DNA from: Apricaphanius iberus
Lineage: Eukaryota > Chordata > Actinopteri > Cyprinodontiformes > Aphaniidae
Length of the DNA stretch: 64,000 bases
Reading direction: 5' to 3'
Assembly (NCBI GenBank): GCA_028564705.1
Contig: JAPXFQ010000176.1
Location: forward strand, 186,001 to 250,000
The first letter of the stretch is position 1. Every line of letters starts with the position of its first letter. Below are positions 30,791 through 44,076 of the stretch, piece by piece. The translations under genes were made by a program, and so were the position numbers. The notes beneath the pieces are model-generated. The model was not told the DNA's origin, did no database searches, and saw nothing but the letters and a program-made list of their open reading frames with translations.

Positions 30791-31254
30791 GTAAATAAAA
30801 ACAATCCCTTTTTTCTTGCTTGATATAAACTGCAATGCTACTTTTCACAATGAAGAGAATATCTATTACAACAATCTGCTGTTTATTTTATTTTATTAAT
30901 TTTTTCTTGAAGGTTAAATTCCAAAATCTGAACAATTGTCAAAAGCTGTCTTTTTTTCTGTAATTTGGATCCATGTGCATAATTCCTCCTGTATCTAGCT
31001 GTGGTGCAGCTCGCATTAGCGGGCGCAAACTCCTCATTTAAATACTGCTGCTTGCGCCTGTTGAGAATTGCTCATGCAATCTTAGTAAATCACCCGCAAA
31101 TTGAGGACAACCCACTCACACAAATGTTTAGCGCCACACACAATTTTGCGGCCATTGTCAGGAATCTTGATAAATCAGCCCCTATGTGAGACTCTCCACA
31201 ACATAAGCCTGACCCAATATGTCAATAACCAACACACAATCAAGGAAAAATTCT

Positions 31255-31400
31255 GGACTTGAATGAATACTTTGTTGATCCCATGAGGGTCTACTGAGTT
31301 TACAGTACAGCCCGTCCAAGAACAAACAACAAAGAATAAGCAAACAGGTAAGACTAAAGGAGCAGCCATGGTGCAACGTTTCTATTAGAGGTGGGAAACG
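31255..31400 (-). mobile_element. LINE tail fragment
   Basis: 'gaatactttgttgatcccat' and 'tttacagtacagcccgtcca' correspond to the tail at 28995-29065. It is short and has no coding part. Confidence 0.4.
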
Positions 31401-31435
31401 GTCACAATAGGTGGGAGGAAACTAGGGAGGTGATA

Positions 31436-31438
<3 letters not shown>

Positions 31439-31483
<45 letters not shown>
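31439..31483. repeat. (TA)n microsatellite
   Basis: About 21 uninterrupted TA units. Confidence 0.95.
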
Positions 31484-31484
<1 letters not shown>

Positions 31485-31724
31485 TCAGATATGCCCCCTA
31501 CAGGAGGCAGAGCTGAGGTGGAGGAAAAATAACCACCATGATATATTAAGCACATGTATCAAACTAACTAGACATATACTGGAAATACATGGGGGGTGGG
31601 GGGGTTGCACTGTAATACTGTCGGCGGGGACCTCGGGGGGGTTGCAGGCACAGTGAAACTGTCTTAGGGGAGACTATAGGGGGCCTACATCATGCCCATC
31701 TACTTCCAACCCGTCCTCTACTGC

Positions 31725-32110
31725 GAAAATAGTGAATAAGATTGAACACATGATGTCCATAAATTTTAAACACACATTTTGTGGCATATAGCTAAAACTC
31801 TAATGTTTGACAGGTGTAAAAAGGTACTTTAAGCTTTGTATGAAAAATAGGACTACAGCTCAAGAAAAAGAAGGAGGGAAATTGCCGTGATTCGCCTCCT
31901 TCCTCCAGGATGAAGGAATAAGCACTTAACATGGAGCAAACCACTATAAATCTGGTCATGTGGAAAGTGGCAGCTTAGCTGGGGGGCTGGAGTCGGTCAA
32001 GTGAGAGCCAGCATGCAGGAGAGACTCTAAAAGGTTTCATTGAGTATTTCATGTGCTGGCTAGTGCAAGCTAGCGTTAGCACTGGATGTCATATATATAC
32101 AACTTCAGAG
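31725..32110. mobile_element. MITE family A, copy 2 (partial)
   Basis: 'actacagctcaagaaaaaga', 'tccaggatgaaggaataagc', 'ctggtcatgtggaaagtggc' and 'gctagtgcaagctagcgtta' match copy 1 in order. The ends are eroded. Confidence 0.55.
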
Positions 32111-32389
32111 GGAGCCATATAGTTATGGGGGGTGTTTTGGACATTAGCCTCTGTTAGAATTACCACTCAGAGGCTGGACCAATCCTGTCTCCCACTGCAG
32201 CAGCTCCGGCTTCAGGCAGCATTAACTCAGAGCCCTGAGCCAACGGGTTACCTCTGGTGACGCCGAAAAATACATTTTTTTTTACCTCCCTTTACCTGGA
32301 AGGACAGAGAGGCTTTATGGAGCTCAGCAGCCCCACGCCATATTAGTGTCAGTTGGCCCAGCCGTGACTGTCTTCCTAACCACACCAAA

Positions 32390-33527
32390 TCTCACTGGTC
32401 CGCATTCACACCAGTACAAACAAATCGTACTAGCAAATGACCCGTACTTAAGTTTGTTTTAATCAAACCAAGTGCTGCAGGTCTGAAAGCACCATTAGGT
32501 CCCCCACAGGCTAGTGCAAGCATCTTGAAATTCAGGAGATGGGTGATATGGTCTTGAGAGAGCAGAATCAGGCAGCTCACAGGCTGATGTGGGGGATGGA
32601 TTGGGGGTATTGTGGGACTGAGTGTCCTTTTACATACACATTTGAGGGAGTATTTGAGATGCCTAACAAGGCCAGGGAGCCAAATTCCATTAGATAAAAA
32701 ATAGTTTTGAATACAGATGGTCAGTGGTCCAGGTTCTGTCCTAATGACAAAATTGTGGGTCAGATTAAATTCCACCCGGCTGAGAACTTCTCCAAGTTAT
32801 TTCCCAAGCAGCAAAACAAGTTCAATTGTTTTTGCACATCACAAATAATTGAGTGTTGACATAACAGCAATGTTCCTGTAGCCTTGGCCGCCTGTCAACT
32901 ACTGCCTTTAAACTAGAAGTAGAGTTTATCGATATTTAAAAAAAATTTTAAATATGAATTTTTTTTCATATAAGATATGAAAATGGCCCAATATTGTTTA
33001 TATCGATGTAAATAGATTAGTTACTTTTTTGCCCTCCCTCCGCACCATTTGTCCCTCGCTTACTTCACCTTGCTACACCAGCATGAATGCGAATCTCACC
33101 GCAACCCCACTGCTGCATTTAGAACAGAAGTAAACAGCAGCACGAACAAAGACAAAGCCAGAGTAGCCGCAGATTATTACTCATTAATGTGTCTGTTGTA
33201 ATTAGAACACTGTCTGCCCTTCACAATGCGCAGAAAAGCAGAAGTTTGTCTTTGCTGTGCTTCGTGCGCTACACACCTGTTCAAGGATTGTGAGTTCAGC
33301 ATCATAGGAGATTTAAACGTATAAGAAAAAGCACAGAAAATAATACCATAAGCCATAGATTTCTGTTTAATGGTAGTTGGCTTCCCAACCCCAGAGCACA
33401 AAGAAAACAAGCTATATTCTCTATTAATTTCATCATCTTGTCCTCTCAGAAAGACCACTGAATTTCAACACCAGCCCACATCTGACGCAAAACGGTACTT
33501 TTTAATAGCCAAGCTATAACCATTTTT
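32390..33527. other. Intronic, with an old LINE 3' piece and an AT-rich MITE
   Basis: 32480-32860 resembles the LINE piece near 29270 ('ctgagaacttctccaagtta'). 32930-33010 ('ttatcgatatttaaaaa', 'ggcccaatattgtttat') and 34020-34140 ('aaatatcgagatataac', 'ttgtcctgccctagct') look like opposed ends of an AT-rich hAT-type MITE. The LINE tail at 33528-33885 lies between them. No gene was found. Confidence 0.35.
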
Positions 33528-33885
33528 GTTCACATCCATCCATCCATCCATCTTCTTCTGCTTATCCAGGGTCGGGTCGCGGGGGCAGTAGCTTAAGCAA
33601 GGAGACCCCGAATTCCCTTTCCCTGGCCACTTGGGCCAGCTCCTCGGGAGGAATTCAGAGGCGCTCCCAGGCAAGCTGGGAAACAGTCCCTCCAGCGAGT
33701 ACTGGGTCCTCCTCTGGGCCTCCTCCCGGTGGGACGTGCCCGGAACACCTCACCAGGGATGCGTTCAGGAGGCATACTGACCAGATGCCCGAGCCACCTC
33801 AACTGGCTCCTCTCGATGTGGAGGAGCAGAGGCTCTACTCTGAGCCCCCACGGATGACCAAGCTCCTCACCCTATCTCTAAGGGA
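33528..33885 (-). mobile_element. Truncated LINE 3' end (same family as 56799-59776)
   Basis: It starts with (ATCC)n and 'cttatccagggtcgggtcgc' and includes 'gggccagctcctcgggagga'. On the minus strand it encodes MRWLGHLVSMPPERIPGEVF and TGRRPRGGPSTRWRD, the C-terminus of the LINE at 56833-58014. It is cut at about 33885. Confidence 0.85.
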
Positions 33886-35240
33886 GAACAATTAAGCATT
33901 ATTTTATTCAAGAAAATATTATAAATATATATATATATATATATATTGACACTTTCTAATATATATCCTGCATGTCAATAAAAGTGACAGTGTGAAATTT
34001 GAGATACATTGCTTAGATTCGGAATTGCTTTTTGTCAATCCTTTTTTTGGAAGAAAAATATCTAGATATATATTGAATATCCGATTTCAGCTAAAAAATA
34101 TCGAGATATAACTTTTGGTGCATATTGTCCTGCCCTAGCTTGAAGGTTTACAATACCTCAGAAAATCAACCTGCGATAATCCGCAGATATCCGGTTATCA
34201 TGAATCCAATTACTAGGGCTTTGACTTTTGCCCAAAAATCATATTCAAGTTAACTTTTTTATTAATATTAAAATAAAAATATATTCAAATATTTACTAAT
34301 TATATGTTGACAATTGAATGTTTTCAGTAAGACTGATATTGGCATCAAACTTAAGTTCTATATCTTCTGTCCACCAGAGGGCAGTGTCAGTCAATTTTAA
34401 ATGACTAGCTGCACAAAAGGCTTACTGCATCCGATTACCGCTACTAATCTCGCTACCTATCAGGCGAAAAGGAGTAAGCGTAGTAGATCCAAATCTTCAG
34501 TATGGATTGGAGTAGTAGGCCTAACATTTCCAGAGGTGTATTACTGCCACAGTAAGCAGCTGTGGACGCTATGCTACTGCACAATGCAGTGGAAGCCCCA
34601 AAATGGTAGAAGAGTGACCTCGGCTCCTGAGGAACTGCCTCAATTTCGCGTGTAAATGTAACGGTCTAGCAATGCTACTGATAACTTTAATTCATTTTTT
34701 GACAAATGATCAAACATTTAAGTTGATAAATTGTTTAACGGGACCACAGGCGACCTTACATAACTTAAACATCCAGCAAAATGGTGGCGGAGTACATCTG
34801 TTTTCATGCCTACTACTCGCTCGTTCACTCGGAATCTAATTGAAAACGTTTACAAGCAACAAAAAAAAAAAATAAATAATTCCCATACTCGTTTAAATAT
34901 TAAGATATCCCTAAAATTCATTCAAATATCTTACATTTTTTTAAACATTCTAATTATATTCGAATACCGAAGTTCAGAGTCAAATCCCTACCTGATACAC
35001 ATCCTGGAAAACCTGGAAAATGATAGAACATTTTTCCAGGTATGGAAAACACGGAAAAGGGGGAAAAAAGTCAGATTTTCTGCAAATGTTTGAATTGTCC
35101 TGGAAAAATATTTTCCCTTCTTGTGGATGAATGCAAACGGGTTAAAATTTTATGCATGAATGTCTGTTTTCAGCTGCCTTCAACGAGCAATATGGGGAAC
35201 CTAAGTCTCCTTCCCTTCCTATAGGCCCATGGGTCTCCTG
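33886..35240. other. Intronic AT-rich stretch
   Basis: It contains an (AT)n tract at about 33925-33946. A 'cctggaaaacctggaaaatg'-type simple motif near 35000-35045 recurs at 43740-43775. No coding family was found. Confidence 0.5.
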
Positions 35241-35249
35241 GCGAAAAAA

Positions 35250-37170
35250 AAAAAAGGAAGTCAATGGAGCGATAGAAGTTATTTTTTAGACCGCTTTGTC
35301 TCATGTCCTGAATCACACATATGCTGTGCCTAAATTTACAGGGGCTATATCATACAAAATCAAGTTTTTGGAGTTTTCAACCATCTGGTAATGCAGTTTT
35401 CTCATAAAAACCCCACCAGTGTGGTTTTTGGCTTAATTCACGCATGTCTGAGTAATCCTCCTGAATTCTGCTCTCTGAGCAGCAGTGGGCTTTCTCCTTG
35501 AGATGTAAATGAACAGCAGACTCAATGCCTGAGGAGTTTGCTTTCCTGTGTTGGGCCATGCATTTGTACAGTGGTTGTTTGGTTTCACTAATGTACAGGT
35601 CCTTGCATTCTTCATTGCATTGGATTGCATACACCAGGTTGCTTTTGTGTGCTTGTGGTGTTCTGTCCTTGGGATGTACTAGTCTCTGTCTGAGTGTGTT
35701 GCTGGGTTTGAAATACACAGGGATACTTATTTGTTAAAAATCTTCCTGAGTTTTTCAGAAATCCCAGAAACATATGGAATGACTACATTGTTTCGTTTGT
35801 TTTCTTTTTCTTTTTCAACCACTTTGTTGGTTTTCCTTCTGGAACTAGCTGCAGTTTTCACAAAAGTCCAGCTGGGGTAACCACAAGTTGTGAGGGTGTC
35901 TCTCATGTGCTTGCGTTCTTCCCCTTGGGCCTGTGAGCTGGTGGGTATGTTATCAGCTCTGTGTTGCAGGGTCCTGATAACACTAAGCTTGTGTTCCAGT
36001 GAGTGGTGTGAGTCAAAAAGTAGGTATTGGTCTGTGTGTGGGGGTTTTCTGTATACCCCAATGTGGAGCCTTCTGTCCTTTCTCCTCTGGACGACACAAT
36101 CTAAAAAGGGCAAACTATTGTCCTTGACATCTTCTCTGGTGAATTTGATGTTTCTGTCCACTGAGTTTATGTGTTCAGTGAAAGCTTGCACCTCTTTGGT
36201 TTTGATTTTAACCCATGTGTCATCTACGTTATTGAACCAGTGGCTAGGTGTTATTCCTTCAAAGGAGTTCAAAGGTCTGCACTCTACCTCCTCCATGTAT
36301 AAATTTGCCACAATTGGAGAAAATGGTGAGCCCATGGCACAGCCGTGTTTCTGTCTATAAAGCTTGCTATTGAACTGGAAATATGTGGTGTTCAGGCACA
36401 ATTCCAGAAGTTGGCAAATGTGTTCTGGTTTGAGTTTTGTTCTGTTTTGGAGAGGGAGTAGTCCTGTGTAAGTCGTTCTCTTACTGTGGCCAAGGCCTCC
36501 ATGGTAGGAATACAGGTGAACAATGAAGTATCGTCATAGGAAACCATTGTCTCATCATGATCCATTTTTAGATTCCGGACTTTGTTCACAAAGTCTAAGG
36601 AGTTTTGGATGTGGTGTGGGGTGTTGCCTACCAGAGGTGCCAGGATGTGTTTGGCTATATTGTACGTTACAGAGTTTATGCTGCATACAATGGGCCTGAG
36701 CGGGGCCCCTTCTTTATAGAACTTGGGGAGTCCAAATAGGCAAGGAATTGAGTCCTGGGGATAAAGTCTGTAGTATTGTGTTTTGTCAATCATGCCTTCT
36801 TTTTGTAGTTGTTGTAAACATTCTATCACCTTCTTTTTGTACCCACTCATGGGGTCTGAAATTTCCTTAAGATAACCATGACCTGGATGAATGAGAATAT
36901 TCACAGGCTTTAAATGATAACTATTGAGGAGCATTTTGACTGTGTTTGTTTGTAAAAAATTTGCAAATCAGACTATGCATATATGAAGTCATGAAGCTAA
37001 CACTAGCTAGTGTGGTTCGCATTTAAAATACTCACCAAGACCTTGTAGATCTTCTCCTGCATTCTAGCTGTCACTCTACTGACTATTTTCCTCCTGCATA
37101 GCTGCATACATGGCCATATTTATTGTGGTTTTATTCTATCCTGCCTTCATCCTGGAGGCCACAGCCATGT
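35250..37170. mobile_element. MITE family A, copy 3, split by a Penelope-like element
   Basis: The end at 35253-35330 ('agaagttattttttagaccg') and the block at 36960-37170 are the two halves of a minus-oriented copy. Its reverse complement carries 'tccaggatgaagg' and 'agctagtgttagctt', as in copies 1 and 2. The Penelope-like element fills the gap. Confidence 0.5.
35377..36950 (-). mobile_element. Penelope-like retroelement with GIY-YIG domain, 5'-truncated
   Basis: On the minus strand, 36934-36392 encodes RT fingers and palm blocks: CLFGLPKFYKEGAPLRPIVC and MVSYDDTSLFTCIPTMEAL. 36401-35727 continues with KHGCAMGSPFSPIVANLYME, a VDDTWVKIK catalytic box (NNVDDTW here) and LPFLDCVVQR. 35718-35377 gives the C-terminal endonuclease: SNLVYAIQCNEECKDLYISE (a GIY-YIG relative, 'VYxIxC...YIGET'). 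This order is unique to Penelope-like elements and suits the Poseidon/Neptune type found in fish. A frameshift lies at about 36395 and another change near 35720. The N-terminal part is missing. Confidence 0.88.
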
Positions 37171-37786
37171 TTCATGGCAGATGTCAATTCATGGAAGGGC
37201 TGGACTTATGGCACGTTCAGGTCGCTCTTTGCTGCCAGGCAGCAGTGCAGCTAGATTACATACAAAGTCTATGGTACCTGTGCAGCAAATGAGCGGCTAG
37301 TTGCGTGCGTAGACGCAGCTGGCATCAGCACGTCTGCTGCTCGGGCAGTCCTTCAAGGCGGCCACGGAGCCGATACATGAAGTTGGGAACTTTGGGGCAG
37401 CAGACGCGGGGCAGCAACCAATCAGCGACGGGATGCCGGCATTAAGGGCGCGGAAGATGGAGGACAAGCTGAGCTGCCGACTGAAGCTACTTGGGGAGCA
37501 GGGAAGGCAAGCCGAGCCGCCGGCTGGAGCCACTCTGTGAGAGGAGAGGATGGAGGATGAGCCGTGCGCTGTGTAGCCACTCAACGAGCAGGGTTACTGC
37601 GGTGATTAGAGGGGAGTCGGCTAGATCGAGCTGGAAGGCTAGAGAGATGGAGCAGCAACTTTCGTCCATTTGAGCTGTTTAACACCTGGCAGCAAAGGGT
37701 GTTCTGAACGTTCTCTTGGACTCCCCATTGGGGTCTACTGGTTTTCTTTCATATCTGCATCTAGTCAGCACAACGCCTCACGTGAT
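37171..37786. other. GC-richer intronic stretch
   Basis: 37258-37660 is relatively GC-rich, with several short overlapping ORFs on both strands and no recognisable protein. 'acatacaaagtctatggt' suggests part of a MITE like that at 23624. Confidence 0.4.
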
Positions 37787-37791
37787 GCTAC

Positions 37792-38290
37792 TGTGTTAGA
37801 AATCTGGGTGTCTGAGAGGCCTTGGATGAGAGAATAAAACAACGTGTCAGCTATATTCGTACATAGTTTATTTTACGTGCACGGAGGGCCTCCTGCTGAG
37901 AACCCTGAAGCTTCAGCACAGATGCATGGGTATACATAGTAATCAGCCACACCCTATTGAATCAGTTTCTGACCGATCATTACATCATACAGTTATGTTA
38001 AGATAACTAACACTCTGTTCTATGCATCCGAGGATAATCACAAGACCAATCATAGAACAACATGGAATAGGTAAACACAGGATCTGTCATGAGGAATGCT
38101 GAGAAAGACAGTCACAGGATCTGTCATAAGTCAACACCAGATAACAAGAGTTTTCATAAGTCAAGATGAGATGTTTACATACAATTGGTTCTTGTTTGTA
38201 CCTTAGAATCCGAACAGCTATCTAAGAACTGAATAAGAGAATTAAACTTTTATAAATGTCCCAGCATTAATAATAAAATTTTCCGTCACA
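37792..38290 (-). mobile_element. Solo LTR (499 bp) with 5-bp target duplication
   Basis: The element is bounded by TGTGTTAGAA and TTCCGTCACA (TG...CA). It is flanked by GCTAC at 37787-37791 and 38291-38295. On the minus strand it shows a 'tttataaaag' TATA-like box, then an AATAAA signal and a T/G-rich stretch ('ttgttttattctctc') near its end. That is the layout of an LTR in minus orientation. No internal retroviral sequence adjoins it, so it is a recombination remnant. The family was not identified. Confidence 0.75.
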
Positions 38291-38295
38291 GCTAC

Positions 38296-40490
38296 CAACC
38301 AAACAAATTGCATATTCCCTTAGAACAATTCTGCATCCCATTGTTTACATTTGTGTTTTTTACTAGATTTACTAACTTTTCAGTCCCAAGTAAGGAATTT
38401 TTCAAGGCAAAAATAGCAACTTTTGGTTCAAGAGTGTTGCTGTATCGCAGTATGAGTTAGAGGTTTTTCTCCCTCTCTATGTGCACAGATAACAGAGCCC
38501 GAACTTTTCATGCTGTTTTTAGCTTCATACACAGACCACAGTGAAGAGGCAATGAGAAGTGAAAACTATTTGAACAAAGTTGTTAAAGTAAATAAATTTA
38601 ATACAATATGGCTAGATTAATAAATAGGATCATTTTAAGTGGTAACCATAAATTTATAATAGAGCCAGACTACAAAGGTAGCTAGCAAACGAAAGGTACT
38701 ACTTACCTCTGAGAGTTAGAAATAAATATATTTCAGGTTTAAGTAGGTTGTGGTACAAGGGAGCGATATTGGCCTAGTCATCTGCCCTGAACTTTGTTTC
38801 CAGATGACTGCACTAATCTAAAATGACAACAAAATGCAGTATACCGTTTAACTATGTGAAATAAGCAGTAAAGTGGAATGTGGTGTGTACAGTAAGTATA
38901 ATACATAGAATATGAAAGATATGAAAAAAGCTATGGTATAAAAATTAAGCCTGTAGGGGAAGTAATCAATTAAAAATAATTAATTTATTGATAATTGTTA
39001 TGATATATCTGGTTATGTTCAGAATATTGACTAATAATTGTAAATTAGTAGTCAATTATCTTTTAAGTCATTTAATCGGGGCACCACTAGCCTCTGGGCT
39101 AGAAACAAGATAATATATACAATCAAAAGGGAATTATCAACCAATAATCTTACTTGTAATGATTAATTATTAGTTTTTTTACACCAGGAAGATCCTATCT
39201 GAAGGACATGAATTCTTGTTTAATGCTCGTCGAAAAAAACAGGGGGAGGTTTTATGACTTATTGTTTAATTGGAGCAAGAGGCCGGTGGTTCCTTTCTAA
39301 CAAAGAAACCTTGTGGCTCTTATCAGTGAGTTAGCTTCCGCTAATATAGACTCTGGTTGGGAAATATGGAAGAAAAGGGGTTTAAAATGTCCTTGCGTGC
39401 TGCGCGTTCCTGACAGGCACTCCACGGTTGCTGACCCAAATGCCTATGACACCAACACTTACTATCAAACTAACGGAGAGGAACCAAAACTTCTACAGAC
39501 TAACATTTCTGCTCACCAATAAAAGACAAAACATAGAGGAAACTTACAATCAACAAATAAAAAAACTCACAAATTTACCCGTAAGAAGAAACGCAGCACA
39601 GAAAAATCACAGAGCGCTCAAGGAAGGCAACTCACTTCACATCAATAATCATGCATGCATATAGTTATAAAAAAAAACTTTCTAAACTCTCTCCACCCAG
39701 GTCACAGAAGATAGAGATAAAAAAGGAACGCTCTTACTTCTTTCGAAAGCAGAGGGAAAGCAAGATGTTTGGCTCGTCAGCCGTGCGGTGAAAAAAACAA
39801 AAAGGAGGGCAATTAACTTGGTTGCAGGGATGGAAGGCAAAAATTCAGAACACGTGTTGCGAAGGAAGATCTCTTCTTTTTAGTTCCGTGGATAGAACTA
39901 AACCCCACTAAAGCGAGTTTTGAAGAGGAAGAACAATGGCTTTTTTGCACTTTTATCCAACACTCAGTTGGCGCTTCGCCCCCCTTTCCCCGTATCTGTC
40001 TCCAATCAGCCTGCAGGCAGCAGCTGCGGTTTTGAGGGATTGGGATTCTAGCCAATTGTTGCAGCAGATCATCCAGCACTCAGCGGATTCGAAACGGTGA
40101 AGAAGCGAATAGTCCTGCTATTGGTTAGAATGGCGTGGCCGGGGGAGAAGGGGCGTGCCGCCGAGGGGGAGAAGAAATTTGTCTGATCTTAACAATTTGA
40201 CTGTCTTTGTTTCAACAGTCATGGGTCAGACCCAACAGGCCTAAATTATTGAGTAAACTATCAATATAAGCAGTAATAGACTTACTAATTTGAGCTGTAG
40301 TCCTTTATTCATATCATTGTAGAATTGTGCTGCTCTGGGTGGCTGCATGTTGTAGTGGCTCTGTTAGCGACATATTGACTTTTGTTTTTTTGGACATTGC
40401 TTCCCCTTTTTTCTTAGGGAAGAAATCAATTTTTCTGGACCTGTGTGGTTTGTGGGTTTTTGTCCTATGAAGTTAAAGGGATTTTTGATT
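38296..40490. other. Intronic, no gene recognised
   Basis: AT-rich sequence. ORFs at 39313-39664 and 40079-39813 are short, with no recognisable family. A GC-rich spot lies at 40130-40170. Confidence 0.5.
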
Positions 40491-40499
40491 TTTCACTGT

Positions 40500-43350
40500 T
40501 TGCTCATATTTTATGATGCGTAACCATGGCAACAAGGTGGTTTACAGCCGGGAGCAGCTGATTAATATTGCAAAAGCTGAAATAATACCTCAACTGAAGC
40601 CACAAATTCCTGATGAGTTGAGAAGGAGGAGGCGTGGATGCAGAGCAGGAGCGCAAAAGAGACAGAGAAAGAGGAAATTCCAACCATCTCTTCCATGAAT
40701 CAGTATGGGAAACGTGAGATCACTAGCTAACAAAATGGATGCCCTGACAACGACTAGGCCTGAGTTTCGGTAATGTAGTGTTATGTGCTTCACTGAGAAG
40801 TGGCTACAGGATTATATCCCCGACTTCAACGTCTCTCTGCCAGGCTTTCTGACTGTATGAGCAGACAGGGATCTGAAGAGGAGCGGGAAAAGAAAAGGAG
40901 GTGGAGTAGTAGTGCTTGTTAACAACAGATGGTGTCATCCAGGACATGTTACTGTGAAGTATGGTTTATGTAGCCCAGCTATTGAACTCTTGGCAGTAAG
41001 CTTACGTCCATATTATTTACTAAGAGAGTTCACCAATGTTATTTTGGCAGTTGTTTACATTTCACCTTGAGCCATTGCTGACCATGCATGTGATGTCATG
41101 AGTTCTGTTGTCACTAAGCTAAAGACCCAGCACCCAATGCTTTTGTGGCAGTATCTGGTTATTTTAATCATGCCTCACTCTATTCTACACTTCCAACATT
41201 TCAACAGTTTGTCAGCTGCTTCACAAGAGAAGACAAGACCTTGGATTTGTTTTAAGCAAATGTAAACGATACTTATATGTCCAAACCAAGACCTCCTCTG
41301 GGACAATCAGATCATAGTCTTGTCTGAATATAAACCATTTGTTCAGAGGCAACCTCCAACAAAGATTACTCTTAGAAATTGTCACATGAAGCTGAAGAAG
41401 CCCTGCAGGATTGTTTTGAGTCCAAAAACTGGACAACCCTTTGCCAGCCACACGGAGAGGACATAAATGCCATGACTGAGTGTGTGACAGACTACATAAA
41501 CTTCTGTGTGGACAACATAATCCCCTCCAGAACAGTGAGATGCTTCCCTAATAACAAACCCTGGATCGCCAGTGAGCTGAAGGACCTGCTGAACAAGTAA
41601 AAATAAATGAAAGGAATGAATGAAATGAAAAATGAATGAATGAAAAACATCACAGGTTTAAACAGAGGAAGGACTGGATAGATGGAAGTCTTGACAGAAC
41701 CAATTAACTTACATTCTTCAACAGGTTCAGTTCAGGAACAAGCTTAGTATCCTCTTCTCCTGTTTCCAGCCAAAGAGACAAAGAGCCACTCTCCTCTGAC
41801 CCACACCTGTCTTGTCAGACCTCAGATGTTTTACCTTCCACCTCAGTCATGAACTCTTCTACTTCCACTACTTTGTCTTCAACCAAGTCAGGAGATGGTG
41901 CTACCCCCTCTATTTCACTCTCCCACCTGTCTATCTCTAGAAGTCAGGTGAGGAAGAAGTTGGAGAAACTGAACCGGAACAAGGCCGAAGGTCAAGATGG
42001 TGTCAGCCCCAGAGTCCTGAAGACCACCTGTGCAGAGCAGCTCTGTGGGATTTTGCAGCACCTGTTCAACCTTAGCCTTACCCAGGAGAAGGTTCCAGTG
42101 TTGTGGAAGACATCCTGCCTTGTTCCAGTACCAAAGACAACTCACCCAATCACTCATAAATGACTATAGACCTGACGCCCTAACATCCAACATCATGAAG
42201 GTCCTAGAGAGACTCCTGTTGCCCCACCTGAGTAAGCAAACTAAAACCTATCAGGACCCCCTCCAGTTTGCTTATCGCCATGGAGTTGGCGTTAAAGATG
42301 CCATCATCAACCTGCTTCAACCAACTCAGTGCCATCTGGACAAAGCAGGCAGCACTGTGAGAATTATGTTTTTTGATTTCTCCAGTGCATTTAACACAAT
42401 TCAGCCTGGTTTGCTTTGACAGAAACTTCTGAATACATAGGTGGAGGAATCAACTATCTGTTGGATCAATTACCACCTGACAAACAGAGCACAGTTTCTG
42501 AGACTGAAGCATTGTGTGTCAAACCAGCTGGTCAGCAGCACAGGAACACCACAACAGACTGTACTCTCCCCATTCCTTTTCAACCTGTACACCTTAGACT
42601 TAAAGTATAAGTCCTGTCATCTGCAGAAATACTCAGACGACTCTGCAATTGTCGGGTATATCAGAGATGGAGAAGAAGCTGAATACATAGAGGTTTTTGA
42701 CCGCATTATGATCATGGTGTGGAAACAATCATCTTGCCATGAATGTGAACAAAACAAAGGAGATGGTTGTAGATTTCCTAAGAAACAGGGGTAAGTCAAA
42801 CACTGTCTTTATCAAGGGAAAAAAGTGGAAGTGTTTGAGGAGTACAACAAAGACGCCATCTACAAAAAGGACAGAGCAGACTGTACTTTTTGAGGAAGGT
42901 GAGATCCTTCAAGGTTTGCAGCAATATGCTGCATATCTTCTACAAGTCTGTGGTTGAGAGTGTCATCTCTTCGCTCATCATCTGTTGGGGTAGCAGCATC
43001 AGAGCCAGGGACTTAAAACGGCTCAACAACCTCATAAAGAAGGATGGTTCTGTTCTGGGGACACCTGTAGAACAACTGGAGATAATGATGCAAAGAAGGA
43101 TTCTTCTTAAAATTAAAAAGATTATGGACAACCCTGAGCATCCTCTTCATGAGACTATCCAACAGCAACAAAGTATCTTCAGTCAGAGGCTTCTTCAGTT
43201 TCTCTGCAACACAGACCTCTACAGGAAATCCTTTCTCCCCACAGCCATCATGGTGTACAACAAATCCTTAAAAAATGAATTAGTAATGAGCTACAACAAC
43301 ACTTAATTTCCCTCTGGGATCAAAAAACTAATTTTGAATTGAATTGAATT
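40500..43350 (+). mobile_element. Rex1/CR1-like LINE, nearly complete but broken
   Basis: The N-terminal basic region is at 40513-40698 (RRRRRGCRAGAQKRQRKRKF). The endonuclease starts at 40706 (MGNVRSLANKMDALT) and continues with CFTEKWLQDYIPDFNV, SGKRKGGGVVVLVNNRW and IELLAVSLRPYYL (40785-41070). The linker with CVTDYINFCVDNIIPSRTVR ends near 41600. RT follows: RKKLEKLNRNKAEGQDGVSP (41950), a DYRPDALTSNIMKVLERLLL stretch (42160), FFDFSSAFNTIQPG (42370) and a YSDDSAIVGYI catalytic box (YADD changed to YSDD, 42630). A C-terminal region ends at 43306, and the tail is 'ccctctgggatcaaaaa...ttgaattgaattgaatt'. More than six frame changes or stops. Confidence 0.85.
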
Positions 43351-44076
43351 TATACGCAGGAGTAAGTGGCGATGCCATGAAGACAAATACCAGTAAATTC
43401 GGAAATGTGCCTTGGTGCTTGCTGATGCATTTAATTTAGAAGTAAGATAATAGTAAACATTCTCTAACATTAGTGACTGATTGCGAATACTGCTTGACGG
43501 AGTTCAGACTTTAAAAACTGAAAACTGCACGTAAAATAACAGTATATGAACTAAAGCAGGGAATAATGTCTCTTTTAGTTGTGTTACAATGCAAATAGAG
43601 GAAAGAAGGTGGCATTGTGAAAGACAATTTTTGCACAAATATAATACCAATATAATGGTATAGGTACAATATCATATCTGTTTCACAATATATCTGTATA
43701 TTGCCCAGCCCTAGCTGTGATAACTTGACTTGTACTGTAGGGTCTTGAAAATGTCCTGGAAAAATCCTGGAAAATAATTTCAAGAAAAGTGGGACAATTC
43801 TGAATTATATTAATGTTTCCAACATCCTCAACGGTCAAAAGCAAGAGACATAAGATCCCCCATAATGTTCCATCAGCACATGGCATTAAGATACTAGCTC
43901 ACCAGAACCATTTCCTGATCAGCAGTTGATTATTTTCAGAGGAGGATGCAAAAGAGGCTCCCAAGAGTTGACAAGAGAAAAGAATGTGGAAAGCAGGCAG
44001 ACAAGTGAAAGGGAAAAAAAGCATTCCTTCTTAGAGTAACGGTTTAAATATCTCCTCCATCTCAGTAATGTCATGG

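Noticed and set aside
35890..36360. 156-codon + strand frame opposite the Penelope-like element
   Set aside because: It is the antisense shadow of the RT reading frame.
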